Assembly (NCBI GenBank): GCA_009760855.2
Contig: WPIO01000023.1
Span: forward strand, 4,943,501-5,007,500
DNA length: 64,000 bases
Source of the DNA: Cristatella mucedo
Taxonomy: Eukaryota; Bryozoa; Phylactolaemata; Cristatellidae
Direction of reading: 5' to 3'
The notes beneath the pieces are model-generated. The model was not told where the DNA came from. It saw only the letters and a program-made list of their open reading frames with translations, and did no database searches. Below, one piece after another: positions 1 to 9,546 of the stretch. Numbering within the stretch: the first letter of the stretch is position 1; each line of letters opens with the position of its first letter. Both the position numbers and the translations under genes were made by a program.

Positions 1-59
1 GAATAGTCTTTTGCAGCCAATTGCGCGGATCTTGAATGATTAAACATTAGCCGATTTAC

Positions 60-1150
60 CCTCTTCCTCCATGTGTGTACGGCGGCGGCAGAAGGGCAGC
101 GACGACGAGCGTCGCCGAGAGCTCGCAGCTGGCAACCGAGGACGATCGTCCATCGACCGCGAGCTCAGTCGATCGCTGCCGCCCTGCTACGAGACCGGCG
201 GGCGTCGAGCAGTTCGCGGCGACCCAGTTGGCTCTGCGAGTAGTAGAATTCGCGGGCGACTGGCATTCGGGAGGGGGGGGGGCGAATGCCCGCAGATCGC
301 GCCGCCTAGCCTCCCTGGCTGTGCAGCTGACGCATCGAGAGGCGAGTACTTTGGGGTAATTCCCCCTCGAGAGCAGCGGAGCGCGAGAAACGCTCGAGCT
401 TCCGCCGCCGCCGCCGCCGCCTCCGCCTCCTCCTCCGCCTCCTCCTCATAGCAGAACGACTCGAAGCGGCCGCTCAAGAGGCGTCTCCGCGAGCTCCCGC
501 GCAGCTATTGAGTTGGCAGCCGATTCGGCGGCTTCGTTTGCGTGGCGTGCTGCGCGCGCGCGCCTGCGGCTTCTGCTGTTGTAATTAGCGAAGCGCCCTG
601 ACGCTGATGCACACGCCTCGCGTGTGGCCATTAGTTAAGCTATTGACGCAGTGCAGCGTCCGGCAGCGGAGGCACGTCATATTTCGCGTCGTCTGCTGCG
701 ATTGATCGCGCTCTCGTACGTGCGCGCGCGTTGAGAGTAATAAAGGGAGAGTCTCGTGTGTGTAGCGCTCGCGTTCGTCCGCTGCGCCTCCGCAAGACTT
801 CCGCAACTGCCGCCCGCCGCCGCCGCCGCCGCCGAAGACTGTTATACGACAAGCGGCTGAAGAGCTACCGCCGCCGCCGCCGCCGCTCACAGCGAGCCAT
901 GAAGGATCGCGCACTGCCCGGCTCGACTTCGCGGCGAAGGTGAAGGGCGAGCGCCTGGACCCTCGGCCCTGTATATAGTTAAACGCGAAAGGCTCGCGCG
1001 CGACAACGCACGAGCACCTTGGCCGATGCAAAGTGCGCTTCCGCGGACGCTCGCAGCAGCGGGCTAGCGTGCGTGCAGCCGCACTCCAGTGCGTCCTTCC
1101 CACGTAGCTTCCTCCCCGCACGCCTCTGCTGGCCGTGACTCACTCCTCAT
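60..1150. other. CpG-rich island (left edge)
   Basis: The stretch is strongly GC- and CpG-rich, with GCC/CCG trinucleotide runs near 400-447, 813-833 and 870-886. Reading frames are open in several frames on both strands, as expected when stop codons are depleted by composition, so I call no protein here. An unmethylated promoter or 5-prime untranslated region is the usual meaning of such an island. I cannot tell which strand it serves or where transcription would start. Confidence 0.6.
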
Positions 1151-1163
1151 TAAATCTGCGCCG

Positions 1164-1302
1164 CCATAAATGGCCAGGGCTCGTAAACCAGCGGCAGCGC
1201 CATAAACTCCGGCGGGCCGTAAACTTACCGCGGCGCGACTAGCCAGGCCATAACCACCTGTGGGTCATAAACTGGCCGCAGCGGTAATAGCAAGGCCATA
1301 AA
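1164..1302 (-). promoter_or_regulatory. Cluster of CCATAAA/CCGTAAA motifs
   Basis: Six matches to (C/T)C(A/G)TAAA lie at 1164, 1181, 1200, 1217, 1265 and 1296, all in the same orientation, just downstream of the CpG island. The reverse complement, TTTATGG or TTTACGG, is the known core preferred by Caudal/Cdx and posterior Hox homeodomains. The motifs sit in a degenerate GC-rich repeat, so the cluster could be a by-product of that repeat rather than an enhancer. Confidence 0.3.
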
Positions 1303-1548
1303 CGCCGTCGGCCCAAAACGTACGAATGCCATGAATCAGCCACAGGCTGTAATAAATACCCTGGGGCAAGACCGGCGGCCTCACGACACACCCGATAGCG
1401 AAAACAGCAGCCACCCGGCAGACCCTTCGCCAGCCTTCTACGTTGGCCCGGAAAAACAAGGCAGCCTCTATAAAAACAAATGGAGACCTCTTCTAGAAAG
1501 AGCCTGACTCTGCCCCGAAAGGAGAGCAGTCTGAGAGGGCTGAGCCCT
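1303..1548. other. Unassigned stretch
   Basis: I see no gene, repeat family or signal here. Confidence 0.4.
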
Positions 1549-1637
1549 GTAATAAATTTGATGGCCAACATTGGAGCCAAGAAATGGCCAAGTCTTAGCC
1601 GTCTCTTGGCTCTAATGTTGGCTGTCAATTTTATCAA
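1549..1637. repeat. Imperfect hairpin, about 33-bp arms
   Basis: Arm 1549-1582 is the inverse of 1604-1637. The inner 19 bp (1564-1582 against 1604-1622) match at 18 of 19 positions, with a loop of about 21 nt. Size and shape resemble either a microRNA precursor or a very small foldback element; the sequence alone does not decide. Confidence 0.5.
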
Positions 1638-1711
1638 TCGATCAATTATTATTGTCATAATCAATTGCCAATCACCAAGGTGTTAGCCAAAATCTTAGCC
1701 GCTAAGACCAT

Positions 1712-1877
1712 GAGCCGTGATAGCGCACTAGGTAAGGCGATTGCTTTTTATGATATCGGGACCGAGGTCGTGGGTTTGAATCCTGCCGTGGGTGATTCTG
1801 TATTGCCGCTGCAAGCGGTGGTGATAGCCGCAAAGGCTCTTCTGTCGCTATAGAAAGGAGGCTGTTTAATCAGTTAG
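1712..1877 (+). mobile_element. SINE-1 copy (tRNA-derived)
   Basis: The copy starts with the tRNA-like head AGCCGTGATAGC, has an A box within the TAGGTAAGGCG segment and a B box GGGTTTGAATCC. A body containing GCAAGCGGTGGTGATAGCCG follows, and it ends in GGCTGTTTAATCAGTTAG. The same body recurs at least eight times in the window, which defines the family. Like other SINEs it would be transcribed by RNA polymerase III and moved by a LINE. Confidence 0.85.
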
Positions 1878-2109
1878 AATTTTTGCCGAGAAGCGGAAAA
1901 TCACAAGTGATCTCATTTGAAAATGCCCTCAACCCCAGATGGACGAATTAGACAGGGACCGGAAAACCTGTCGTAAGTCGAATTTTTGTAAGTCGGAAAT
2001 GGTATAAGATGCGTTCTACCATGATACGTTCTGACGAAGACATAGAGGTAAAAGAATGGAATAAAAAATAGCAAATATGAAACAAATAAGAGCGAGTAAA
2101 TAACGAACA
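1878..2109. other. Unassigned stretch
   Basis: No supported feature. Confidence 0.4.
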
Positions 2110-2122
2110 CTAGAGATAGAGA

Positions 2123-2171
<49 letters not shown>
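2110..2171 (+). repeat. (GA)n microsatellite
   Basis: A nearly pure GA dinucleotide run of about 60 bp. Confidence 0.95.
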
Positions 2172-2175
<4 letters not shown>

Positions 2176-2547
2176 CATTATTTACTCACAATGCCTGGCT
2201 GTCAGACACCGTTTAATCCCTACTGTTTCCGGCGTTATCAAATCTACTGACCGCTTGGATTTTGAAAGTTTTTGTCTGTTCATCTTGATTTTTGATTTTC
2301 TGTGTGACCATAGTGAAAATCGCGTGAAAACCGCGTGAAAATCTCGGAATTTTCTTAAGTCGAAAAGAGACGACTTTCCTAGGCTTTCAAAACAGGGGGA
2401 TTAACCCGTCGCTTTCATGACCACTTAGGCACTCAAGCCGAATCCCGTGAACGCATGAGTACTTTTGTTTTTTAATAACAATTAGGTGCCGAGCTGCTGC
2501 CTTTGATCTGATGTGGTCGGCGACCAACCATCACGGTTTTACTACGC
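2172..2547. other. Unassigned stretch
   Basis: AT-balanced sequence with no recognisable gene or repeat. Confidence 0.4.
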
Positions 2548-2644
2548 ACACACACACATACACACACACACACACACACTTACTCACTCACTCACACACA
2601 CACACACACACATACACACACACACACGCACACACACACACACA

Positions 2645-2710
<66 letters not shown>
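2548..2710 (+). repeat. (CA)n microsatellite
   Basis: A CA dinucleotide array interrupted by TACA and TCACTC variants. The His/Thr-rich reading frames across it are artefacts. Confidence 0.95.
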
Positions 2711-2712
<2 letters not shown>

Positions 2713-2847
2713 TCTACAGTACTAATCAACACCTCTGAATGACTGAAGGCATGTATGGGACTCCACTTGCAACTGCTGTTAAAGGCACATGCATTCAGCC
2801 ATTCTGAGGTATTGAGTCAAGCTCCAGCAGTACCACGTGCGTATATG

Positions 2848-2922
2848 TTTGTGTGCGTGCGTGCTTTTGAGTGTAGTTGAGTGTGTTGATTGTGTGTTGA
2901 GTGTGTGTGTGTGTGTGCGTGC

Positions 2923-2958
<36 letters not shown>
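2848..2958 (+). repeat. (GT)n microsatellite
   Basis: A GT/GTGC-rich array that starts impure and becomes pure at about 2930-2958. It lies about 140 bp after the (CA)n tract, so the two face each other as a loose inverted pair. Confidence 0.9.
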
Positions 2959-2960
<2 letters not shown>

Positions 2961-3314
2961 GCCTGTGTTTGTGCTTGCGTGCGTACGCGAGCTTGTGTCC
3001 GTGGGTACCATCTTGGTCTGGTTCACCCACGTCACTCGTATTGTGGTCGTGGTCTCTGGCCACTGATCAAAGATCTTCAACGATCGGAGCTTGGAGATGG
3101 AAGAGCAGCGGTCTTCAAACATGCATGCGACAGGGTCTGTGTTTCGTCAACATCACTAGTCTCCTTGTAGGATCTCTGCTGCAATGCGGCCAAAATATTC
3201 TCAAGCCAATCGTCTTGACAATTGCAGCCACCGCTAGGGGACCCCCTCTCGGGGTGCTTCATTACGGACACCTGCTGCTGATTTTCGGGCAGTGGCTGTT
3301 TGCTGGCTCCATGT
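2959..3314. other. Unassigned stretch before the foldback element
   Basis: I see no gene or known repeat. The open frame through it begins in the GT array and shows no coding signature. Confidence 0.35.
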
Positions 3315-4848
3315 CAGACGGGGTTCAACGAATTCCCCAAATCCAACGCAATCCACTGCCGGAATCCACTCTAATTACGCTAACATCGACCAGACAGTTA
3401 GCATTGCTGAGCTCATATTTTTTCACTGCTATTGTAGCACACGTTCGAATTTGTCTGTCCACCAAATTTCATGTCGCTTCGCGAACGCTCGCTTATTTAA
3501 ATGAGCTTTGACGCCGGGCGCCTGTTTACCGCAATCCACCGCAATCCATTCTAGCTCCAGTCCAATCCACCACAAATCAGTTGTGCACTGCTCCAAAAAG
3601 TTTAGAATATCAAACTACGCTACATGCACAATGTACCCAGAAAATTTCGCGCGATTCCGATCACGCGTTTTCGCGAAGTCCACTGAAATAACACTGCAGT
3701 GGCCCAGGCCAATACCGCAATCCACCGCATTCCATCGCGAAACAAAAGAAAGTTCTAAAAGCTCTTTTTTGATTGCTTATGACAGCACATTCTGCGAAAA
3801 TTGCACTTTAAAGTTGTTGCTTGCATTGGCACTGCCGTTCTCGTGCAATACGCTGCAATCGACTGCAGTTGCGGGGGGGGGGGGGGGGCCAATACCACAA
3901 TCCACTTCAATCCACCGAATCAACCGCACACACAATCGAAACACATTGCGTCAAGCTCCAGTTTTTATTGCATATTAAATTGCACCGTGCTTTGTGCAAA
4001 ACCACGTAAAATTTAAAAAAGATTGTGCATCCTCGCACTGCGGCAATTTGCGGCAATCGCCTGAGATGACCTGGAAATACTACCACAATCCATTCTATTC
4101 CACGATAAATCATCCTCAAATCGCCATCGCGAGCTCTAATTGACATTGCATATAGGACTAGACTCCGTTCAAAGTTTACCCATAAAATTTTGCTCTACTG
4201 TGCAAACGCGTTCTCATGCAAGGGATGGCAATCGACTGCAACGGCCCGGTCCCATACAGCAGTCAACCCCAATCCGCCGAAATCCGCTGCAATCCGCCGC
4301 ACAGCGACCAAACAACGTACACTACAAGCTCTAATTAAGATTTCACGCTGCTCTACTCTTCGGTTATTGTGTACTCGTGTAATTTCACTGTAATTGCCTG
4401 TGCCATTCTGCAGCAATGCACTGCAATCTATTCATATTCATATTCATGTTGTTTATCAAGCATGATGTTACTCACCATTCAATTGCATTTCCCTTTGCAG
4501 CAAATGTAAAGCGCCTAGAAAGAGATTGAGTTCTCCGAGGGCGCTTTATCAAGTGCATTATTGTTATTATTATTATTATCGACTGCAACTGCTCGGGCCA
4601 GTACGCCAATCCACCACAAGCCGCCGAAAATGACCAGAATACGTACACTTTAAGCTCTATTAGTAATTGCACGTTGCTCTAATTTTGGTTATTGTATAAT
4701 TGTACCATTTCACTACAATCGCCTCGACTATTCGGCAGCAATGCACTGCAATTGACTCCAATGGCCCAGGCCAATACCGCAATCTACTACAATGTAATGC
4801 CAAATGCCCTGAAATCGGTTTCGCAATGATCCAATTTTGAATTCATAT
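3315..4848 (+). repeat. Foldback left arm
   Basis: Pairs with 5938-7363 in inverse orientation. It contains about eight degenerate units, a 16-base G run at 3873-3888 and an arm-specific LINE tail insertion at about 4431-4581. Confidence 0.8.
4431..4581 (+). mobile_element. LINE A 3-prime-end insertion in left arm
   Basis: A segment of about 150 bp with the LINE A tail (AAATGTAAAGCGCCTAGAAA, then the GGGCGCTTTATCAAGTGC motif) ends in an (ATT)n run. It is absent from the matching place in the right arm (about 6205-6212), where GCAATC and GACTG are contiguous in inverse. At most about 3 bp appear duplicated, consistent with the short or absent duplications typical of CR1/L2 elements. Confidence 0.85.
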
Positions 4849-5937
4849 TTCATAGTACACTGGTTAAATAGTCCAACCACATCATTTTAAGCAATTGCGG
4901 TCGCACAATCTCGGGCAATGCATGACAATCAACGCCAACGGCTCGGCTCGAAGCAGCAATCCGCTACAATCCGTGGCAAGTCAACCACAAATTGGCTGCA
5001 CGAAGAGCCAATTATCATTGCATTTCATATTTCTTCGAGCTAAAAGTGAAATCGTAGGACTTTCAAACTATTTTGCACGTGAATTGTCAACAATGCACGG
5101 CAATCGACAGCAATGGCTGGGATCCATACAGCAATCCGTGGCAAATCGATGAGAAATCACCTGCACTAAGCTCCAGTTCTCATTCCAATTAATATCGCAA
5201 ATAATTCCAATCCTTTCAACCAGCACTGACCATTCAGTCTTGGCCATACATGGCAATCGACGGCAATGGTCGGGCAAATACGGCAATCCATTGTGATCCA
5301 TTGCAAATCACTGGAAAGATGGATTGATGAAAAATGGACTGATCCAAGATCAAATTCATCTTACCTGTCTCAGCGCACTGTGTTTAAAGTTCAATCGCAT
5401 CCTATCAACCAATGGCGCACGTACAATTTTGAGCAATTGATGGCAATCGACCGCAATGGCCCGTGCCAATACCCCAATTCGCGGCAAATTGACGAGAAAT
5501 TGGAAGCTCGAAGCCCCAATTGTCATTACATATAACGTTCCGCTGCGTCCAAAGTAAAATCGTGGCATTTTCAAGATACTTTGCTCGTTAACTGTCAACA
5601 ATGCACGGCAATCCAAAGCAACGGCACGGGCCGATAGCGAAGTCCGTGGAAAAATTGACGAGATTGGTTGCAATAAACTGCAACTCTCAATCCACGTAAC
5701 ATATACCTACGCGTGCCCATAGCTTTCATCCATTGTTAGCTTTAAATTGAGGGCAATGTACGGCAATTGACGGCAATGGCCCGGGGAAATACGCCAATCA
5801 TAACAGTCCGTTACAAATGGACCGACAGTTGCTGAGAGAAGCTCCAAATTAGCCGTAGGTTACCATGCATTGGCCAAGATTGTGCGAGCGCAAGTGCTTA
5901 CAATAATGTGGCTGACGTTAAACAGTGTGCTTTGCAA
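4849..5937 (+). repeat. Foldback spacer: tandem degenerate units
   Basis: Unit cores resembling GGCAATCGACGGCAATGGCC recur near 4940, 5114, 5267, 5458, 5622 and 5778, each followed by a CAATCC-rich stretch. Spacing is about 150-190 bp. All units point the same way as those of the left arm, so the orientation switch lies near 5938. Confidence 0.7.
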
Positions 5938-7363
5938 CATGAATTCAAAATTGGATCATTGTGAAACCGATTTCAGGGCATCTTGCATCAGATTGCTGTA
6001 GATTGCGGTATTGGCCTGGACCATTGCAGTCAATTGTAGTGCATTGTTGCCGAATAGTCGAGGCTATTGTAGTGAAACTGTGCAGTTACACAATAACCGA
6101 AAATTAGCGCAACGTGCAATTACTAAAAGAGCTTAAAGTGTACGTATTCTGGTCATTTTTCGGGGGGTTGTGGTGGATTGACGTACTGGCCCGGGCAGTT
6201 CCAGTCGATTGCAGTGCATTGCTGCAGAATGGCACAGGCAATTACAGTGAAATTACACGAGTACACGATAACCGAAGAGTAGAGCAGCGTGAAATCTTAA
6301 TTAGAGCTTGTAGTGTACGTTGTTTGGTCGCTGTGCGGCGGATTGCAGCGGATTTCGGCGGATTGGGGTTGACTGCTGTATGGGACCGGGCCGTTGCAGT
6401 CGATTGCCATCCCTTGCATGAGAACGCGTTTGCACAGTAGAGCAAAATTTTATGGGTAAACTTTGAACGGAGTCTAGTCCTATATGCAATGTCAATTAGA
6501 GCTCGCGATGGCGATTTGAGGATGATTTATCGTGGAATAGAATGGATTGTGGTAGTATTTCCAGGTCATCTCAGGCGATTGCCGCAAATTGCCGCAGTGC
6601 GAGGATGTACAATCTTTTTTAAATTTTACGTGGTTTTGCACAAAGCACGGTGCAATTTAATATGCAATAAAAACTGGAGCTTGACGCAATGTGTTTCGAT
6701 TGTGTGTGCGGTTGATTCGGTGGATTGAAGTGGATTGTGGTATTGGCCCCCCCCCCCGCAACTGCAGTCGATTTCAGCGTATTGCACGAGAACGGCAGTG
6801 CCAATGCAAGCAACAACTTTAAAGTGCAATTTTTGCAGAATGTGCTGTCATAAGCAATCAAAAAAGAGCTTTTAGAACTTTCTTTCTTTTGTTTCGCGAT
6901 GGAATGCGGTGGATTGTGGTATTGGCCTGGGCCACTGCAGTGTTATTTCAGTGGACTTCGCGAAAACGCGTGATCGGAATCGCGCGAAATGTTTTGGGTA
7001 CATTGTGCATGTAGCGTAGTTTGATATTCTAAACTTTTTGAAGCAGTGCGCAACTGATTTGTGGTGGATTTGACGGGGAGCGCCTAGAAAGAAATTGAGT
7101 AATCTGAGGGCGCTTTAGCAAGTGCATTATTATCATTATTATATAACTAGAACGGATTGCAGTGGATTGAGGTACAGGCGTCCGGGGTCGAAGCTTATTT
7201 GCATAAGTGGTGAAATTTGGTGGGCAGACAAATTCGAAAGTGTACTACAATGTCAGCGAAAAAATGAGGTTGGCAATGCTAATTGTCTGGTCGACGCTAG
7301 CCTTATTCGAGTGGATTGCCGTGGATTGCGGTAGTAAGTCGAACCCGGGGTCTGCCAGCTGCT
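5938..7363 (-). repeat. Foldback right arm
   Basis: Inverse of the left arm. It lacks the left-arm LINE insertion, has its own LINE tail insertion at about 7081-7148, and has an 11-base C run at 6747-6757 where the left arm has 16 G. Confidence 0.8.
7081..7148 (+). mobile_element. Short LINE A tail insertion in right arm
   Basis: A segment beginning GCCTAGAAAGAAATTGAG and ending in an ATTATT-type run interrupts the right arm between GGAGC and TAGAACGG. The left arm has GGAGC and TAGAATGG contiguous in inverse, so this insertion is specific to one arm. Confidence 0.8.
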
Positions 7364-7901
7364 CATACAGCCTGACGGTAGCCCATACACCGACTTTAGT
7401 CGCTGCAGACACCTCAGAAGCGGCCATAGTCATGGTGCTGCAACAGCTCCTCAACGCTGCTCGGAGACCGCTTTCCCTGCCACCGTTTAGACTACCCACC
7501 CAGCCCCGCCCCCCCGGGCCGCTGAGTGTCAGTACTCCGCCTTTGACCTCGAGTTGCAGCGACCTTAGGTTCTTTTTCGCCGACGAACTTTGTCGACCGT
7601 CAGTCTGGATGAGCGAGCACGCCTCCACATTCTGACCTTCTGACCTCGCCAGCAGTGACGCCTGCTATTCGTCGCCGAGTGCACCTACTATCTACGTACT
7701 ATGCTCAGCTCTATTCTGGAAGCGCCAGTCGCCGACGTCCTGTAGCTCGTAAAAAGGTAACGCACTTTACGAGGCTTTACTACCAACGCGCAGCAATCGG
7801 AACTTCTTGCTTTGTGAGCGAGACCGATTCACCACCTGACTTGCTGACAGCTCCCGCGAGCCATTTTCGAGGCGAATCCTACTTTAAACAAACAAAAAAT
7901 A
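7364..7901. other. Unassigned GC-moderate stretch
   Basis: An open frame continues from the foldback end to 7635, but nothing in the protein is recognisable and the upstream part is repeat. I call no gene. Confidence 0.35.
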
Positions 7902-8109
7902 CTAGCTGATTTAACAGCCTCTTTATATAGTGACATAAGAGCCTTTATAGCTATCACCACCGCTTGCAGCAGCGATAAAGAATCAACCACCGCAGGAATC
8001 GAACCCACGACCTCGGTTCTAGGGCAATGCGGCGCAGGACAATTCGGAGCGGACATTTTGGAGCGGATATTTCGGACCAGGATATTTTGGAGCAGGATAT
8101 TTAAAACAT

Positions 8110-8690
8110 CTCTGTTTAAAATTTAAACGAATTTACTTTATTAATTGTGTAATAGAACTATAATACCGTATAATGTAAAGTCTTTTTTAGTTTACTACAA
8201 AGAATTCATAGCAAATACCAGCAACTCTTGCACAAAATCACATTTTTAAAATGTTACCAGTATACTAAATATTAATCCATTAAATTAACGTTGTGACTAC
8301 TGATAAAGATAACGTTCGTAAACCACCATTCGTTTTCCTTTCTCTGATTCTACAAATTCTAAAGCCATTTCTATGAGTTTCTTTACTTATTAATGCATAG
8401 GATAGTTAAAATTTAAATAGAAAACTAAAACTATAGAAATAAATAACTAAAATCCATAAAGTCTCACAGACTATGATGCTAGACTTGCAAGTTTCAAGTT
8501 CCAAAGGTGTCAGTCCACTGACCTTTTCAGTCATGCATTTATACACTGATCCCCCTAGCTACTATGTACTCACTTACTGTGTAATTAAATGTCTTGGTTA
8601 ATTGAAAGCGTCTATGTTTCAAAACTATATACTCACTAATTGAAAGCGTGTATATACTATGTTTAAAATATAAAAAATGAATACATTGCA
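8110..8690. other. AT-rich interior of the insertion
   Basis: Low-GC sequence with no frames of note and no match to other repeats in the window. Confidence 0.5.
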
Positions 8691-8785
8691 AATTGTCTGC
8701 TCCGAATTGTCCCCTCCGAATTACCCGTTTTTGGTACCAAATTGTCAGCTCGAATTGTCCTGCGCCGAATTATCCGCTCCGAATT

Positions 8786-9060
8786 ATAATAATAATAATA
8801 ATAATGCACTTGATAAAGCTCCCTCAGAGAACTTAATCTTTCTCTTGGCGCTTTACATTTGCTGCAAAGGGAAATGCAATTGAATGGTGAGTAAAATCAT
8901 GCTTGATAAACAAACAAAATGAATAACATGGTTAGGGGTGACATGCATAGGGTCAGCATGCAAATGTGGTTAGTGGCAGCATGCACAGTGTCAGCACGCA
9001 TAAGCACATCAAGGACGAATCACAGGGACCCACTAAATGCTGTCCTAAATAGGTGTGTTC
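8786..9060 (-). mobile_element. LINE A 3-prime fragment
   Basis: On the minus strand this is the 3-prime untranslated region and (ATT)n tail of LINE A: the GTGCTTATGCGTGCTGAC region, then the CATGTCACCCCTAACCATG region, then the GCGCC...GGGAGC tail. It is truncated at its 5-prime end. Confidence 0.9.
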
Positions 9061-9150
9061 CGCGATGAATTTTCCTGCACCGAATTGTCCGGTTACCACG
9101 ACCTCGGGACTGAGGTCGTGAAAAGCAACCGCCTGACCTAGTGTGCCATC

Positions 9151-9546
9151 TGTAGTTTGTTCGCACAGCAGAGAGCCAGCCGATGCCCGACACCAACAGT
9201 TTATTACCAACGCACGGAGCCCCAGAGCGCACGGCTCCCCTCGGCTGCTTCAGTCCACCATCTGGCCACCAGCGGGTTACCGGCCTATGCCCATACCACA
9301 TCACAGGCGAACCACAGCTATGCACCGGCCGACCCAGATGGTGAATCCACCATCTGGCCACCAGCGGGTTACCGGCCTGTGTCCATGCCACATCACAGGC
9401 GGACCAGAGCTATGCACCGGCCGACCCTGATGGTGAATCCACCATCTGGCCACCAGCGGGTTACCGGCCTGTGTCCACGCCACATCACAGGCTCATCAGA
9501 GGAGCGGGCATACAATACATAGATACACACGTACATACGAACTACA
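9151..9546 (-). mobile_element. Solo LTR, family 1, with 5-bp duplication CCATC
   Basis: On the minus strand the element starts TGTAGTTCG and ends AAACTACA (the TG...CA rule of LTRs) and is flanked by CCATC at 9146-9150 and 9547-9551. An AATAAA polyadenylation-like signal lies near its 3-prime end (about 9199-9206). It holds three copies of a 92-bp minisatellite (starts 9254, 9346 and 9438). No internal region is present, so it is a solo LTR left by recombination between the two LTRs of a retrotransposon. Confidence 0.88.
9254..9500 (-). repeat. 92-bp minisatellite, three units, inside the LTR
   Basis: TCCACCATCTGGCCACCAGC recurs at 9254, 9346 and 9438. The related LTR at 26640-26911 has only one unit. 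Confidence 0.9.

Larger units (their letters stand above)
3315..7363. mobile_element. Large foldback element built of ~175-bp units
   Basis: Left arm 3315-4848 and right arm 5938-7363 are inverted copies; the spacer 4849-5937 is unpaired but made of the same units. Both ends carry a CAGAC...GGTTC motif (CAGACGGGGTTCAAC on the left; inverse of GTCGAACCCGGGGTCTG on the right). Inner arm sequence is nearly identical: inverse frames of 64 and 79 codons at 4140-4334/6301-6495 and 3907-4146/6489-6728 translate the same. The outer 200 bp are more diverged. No transposase is visible, so if mobile it is non-autonomous. No clear target-site duplication was found. A satellite-derived palindrome formed by inverted duplication is the main alternative. 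Confidence 0.75.
8017..9095. mobile_element. Insertion with iterated GGACAATTCGG termini
   Basis: The 1.08-kb insert is flanked by a 12-bp direct repeat of SINE sequence. Its left end carries repeated GGACA(A/T)TT(C/T)GGAGC units (about 8034-8100). Its right end carries the inverse (CACCGAATTGTCC, about 9072-9091), and further inverse units lie at 8694-8790. It has no coding capacity. A LINE A fragment (8786-9060) is embedded. This looks like a non-autonomous DNA transposon with composite terminal repeats, or two copies around a LINE fragment; the superfamily is not assignable. Confidence 0.55.

Noticed and set aside
71-1121. Overlapping frames of 60-178 codons in the left CpG island
   Set aside because: Same compositional explanation; Arg/Ala/Gly-rich in all frames.
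1712-1877. Functional tRNA gene at SINE heads
   Set aside because: Spacing between A and B boxes is wrong, no acceptor stem closes, and the same head recurs with a SINE body.
2511-3122. His/Thr- and Cys/Val-repeat open frames
   Set aside because: They are translations of CA/GT microsatellites with no conserved content.
3907-6728. Pairs of identical predicted peptides on opposite strands (for example 4140-4334 and 6301-6495)
   Set aside because: They reflect the inverted arms of the foldback element, not paralogous genes.
9254-9500. CRISPR-like array (92-bp periodic repeat)
   Set aside because: Three adjacent near-identical units without unique spacers, inside an LTR of a eukaryotic genome.
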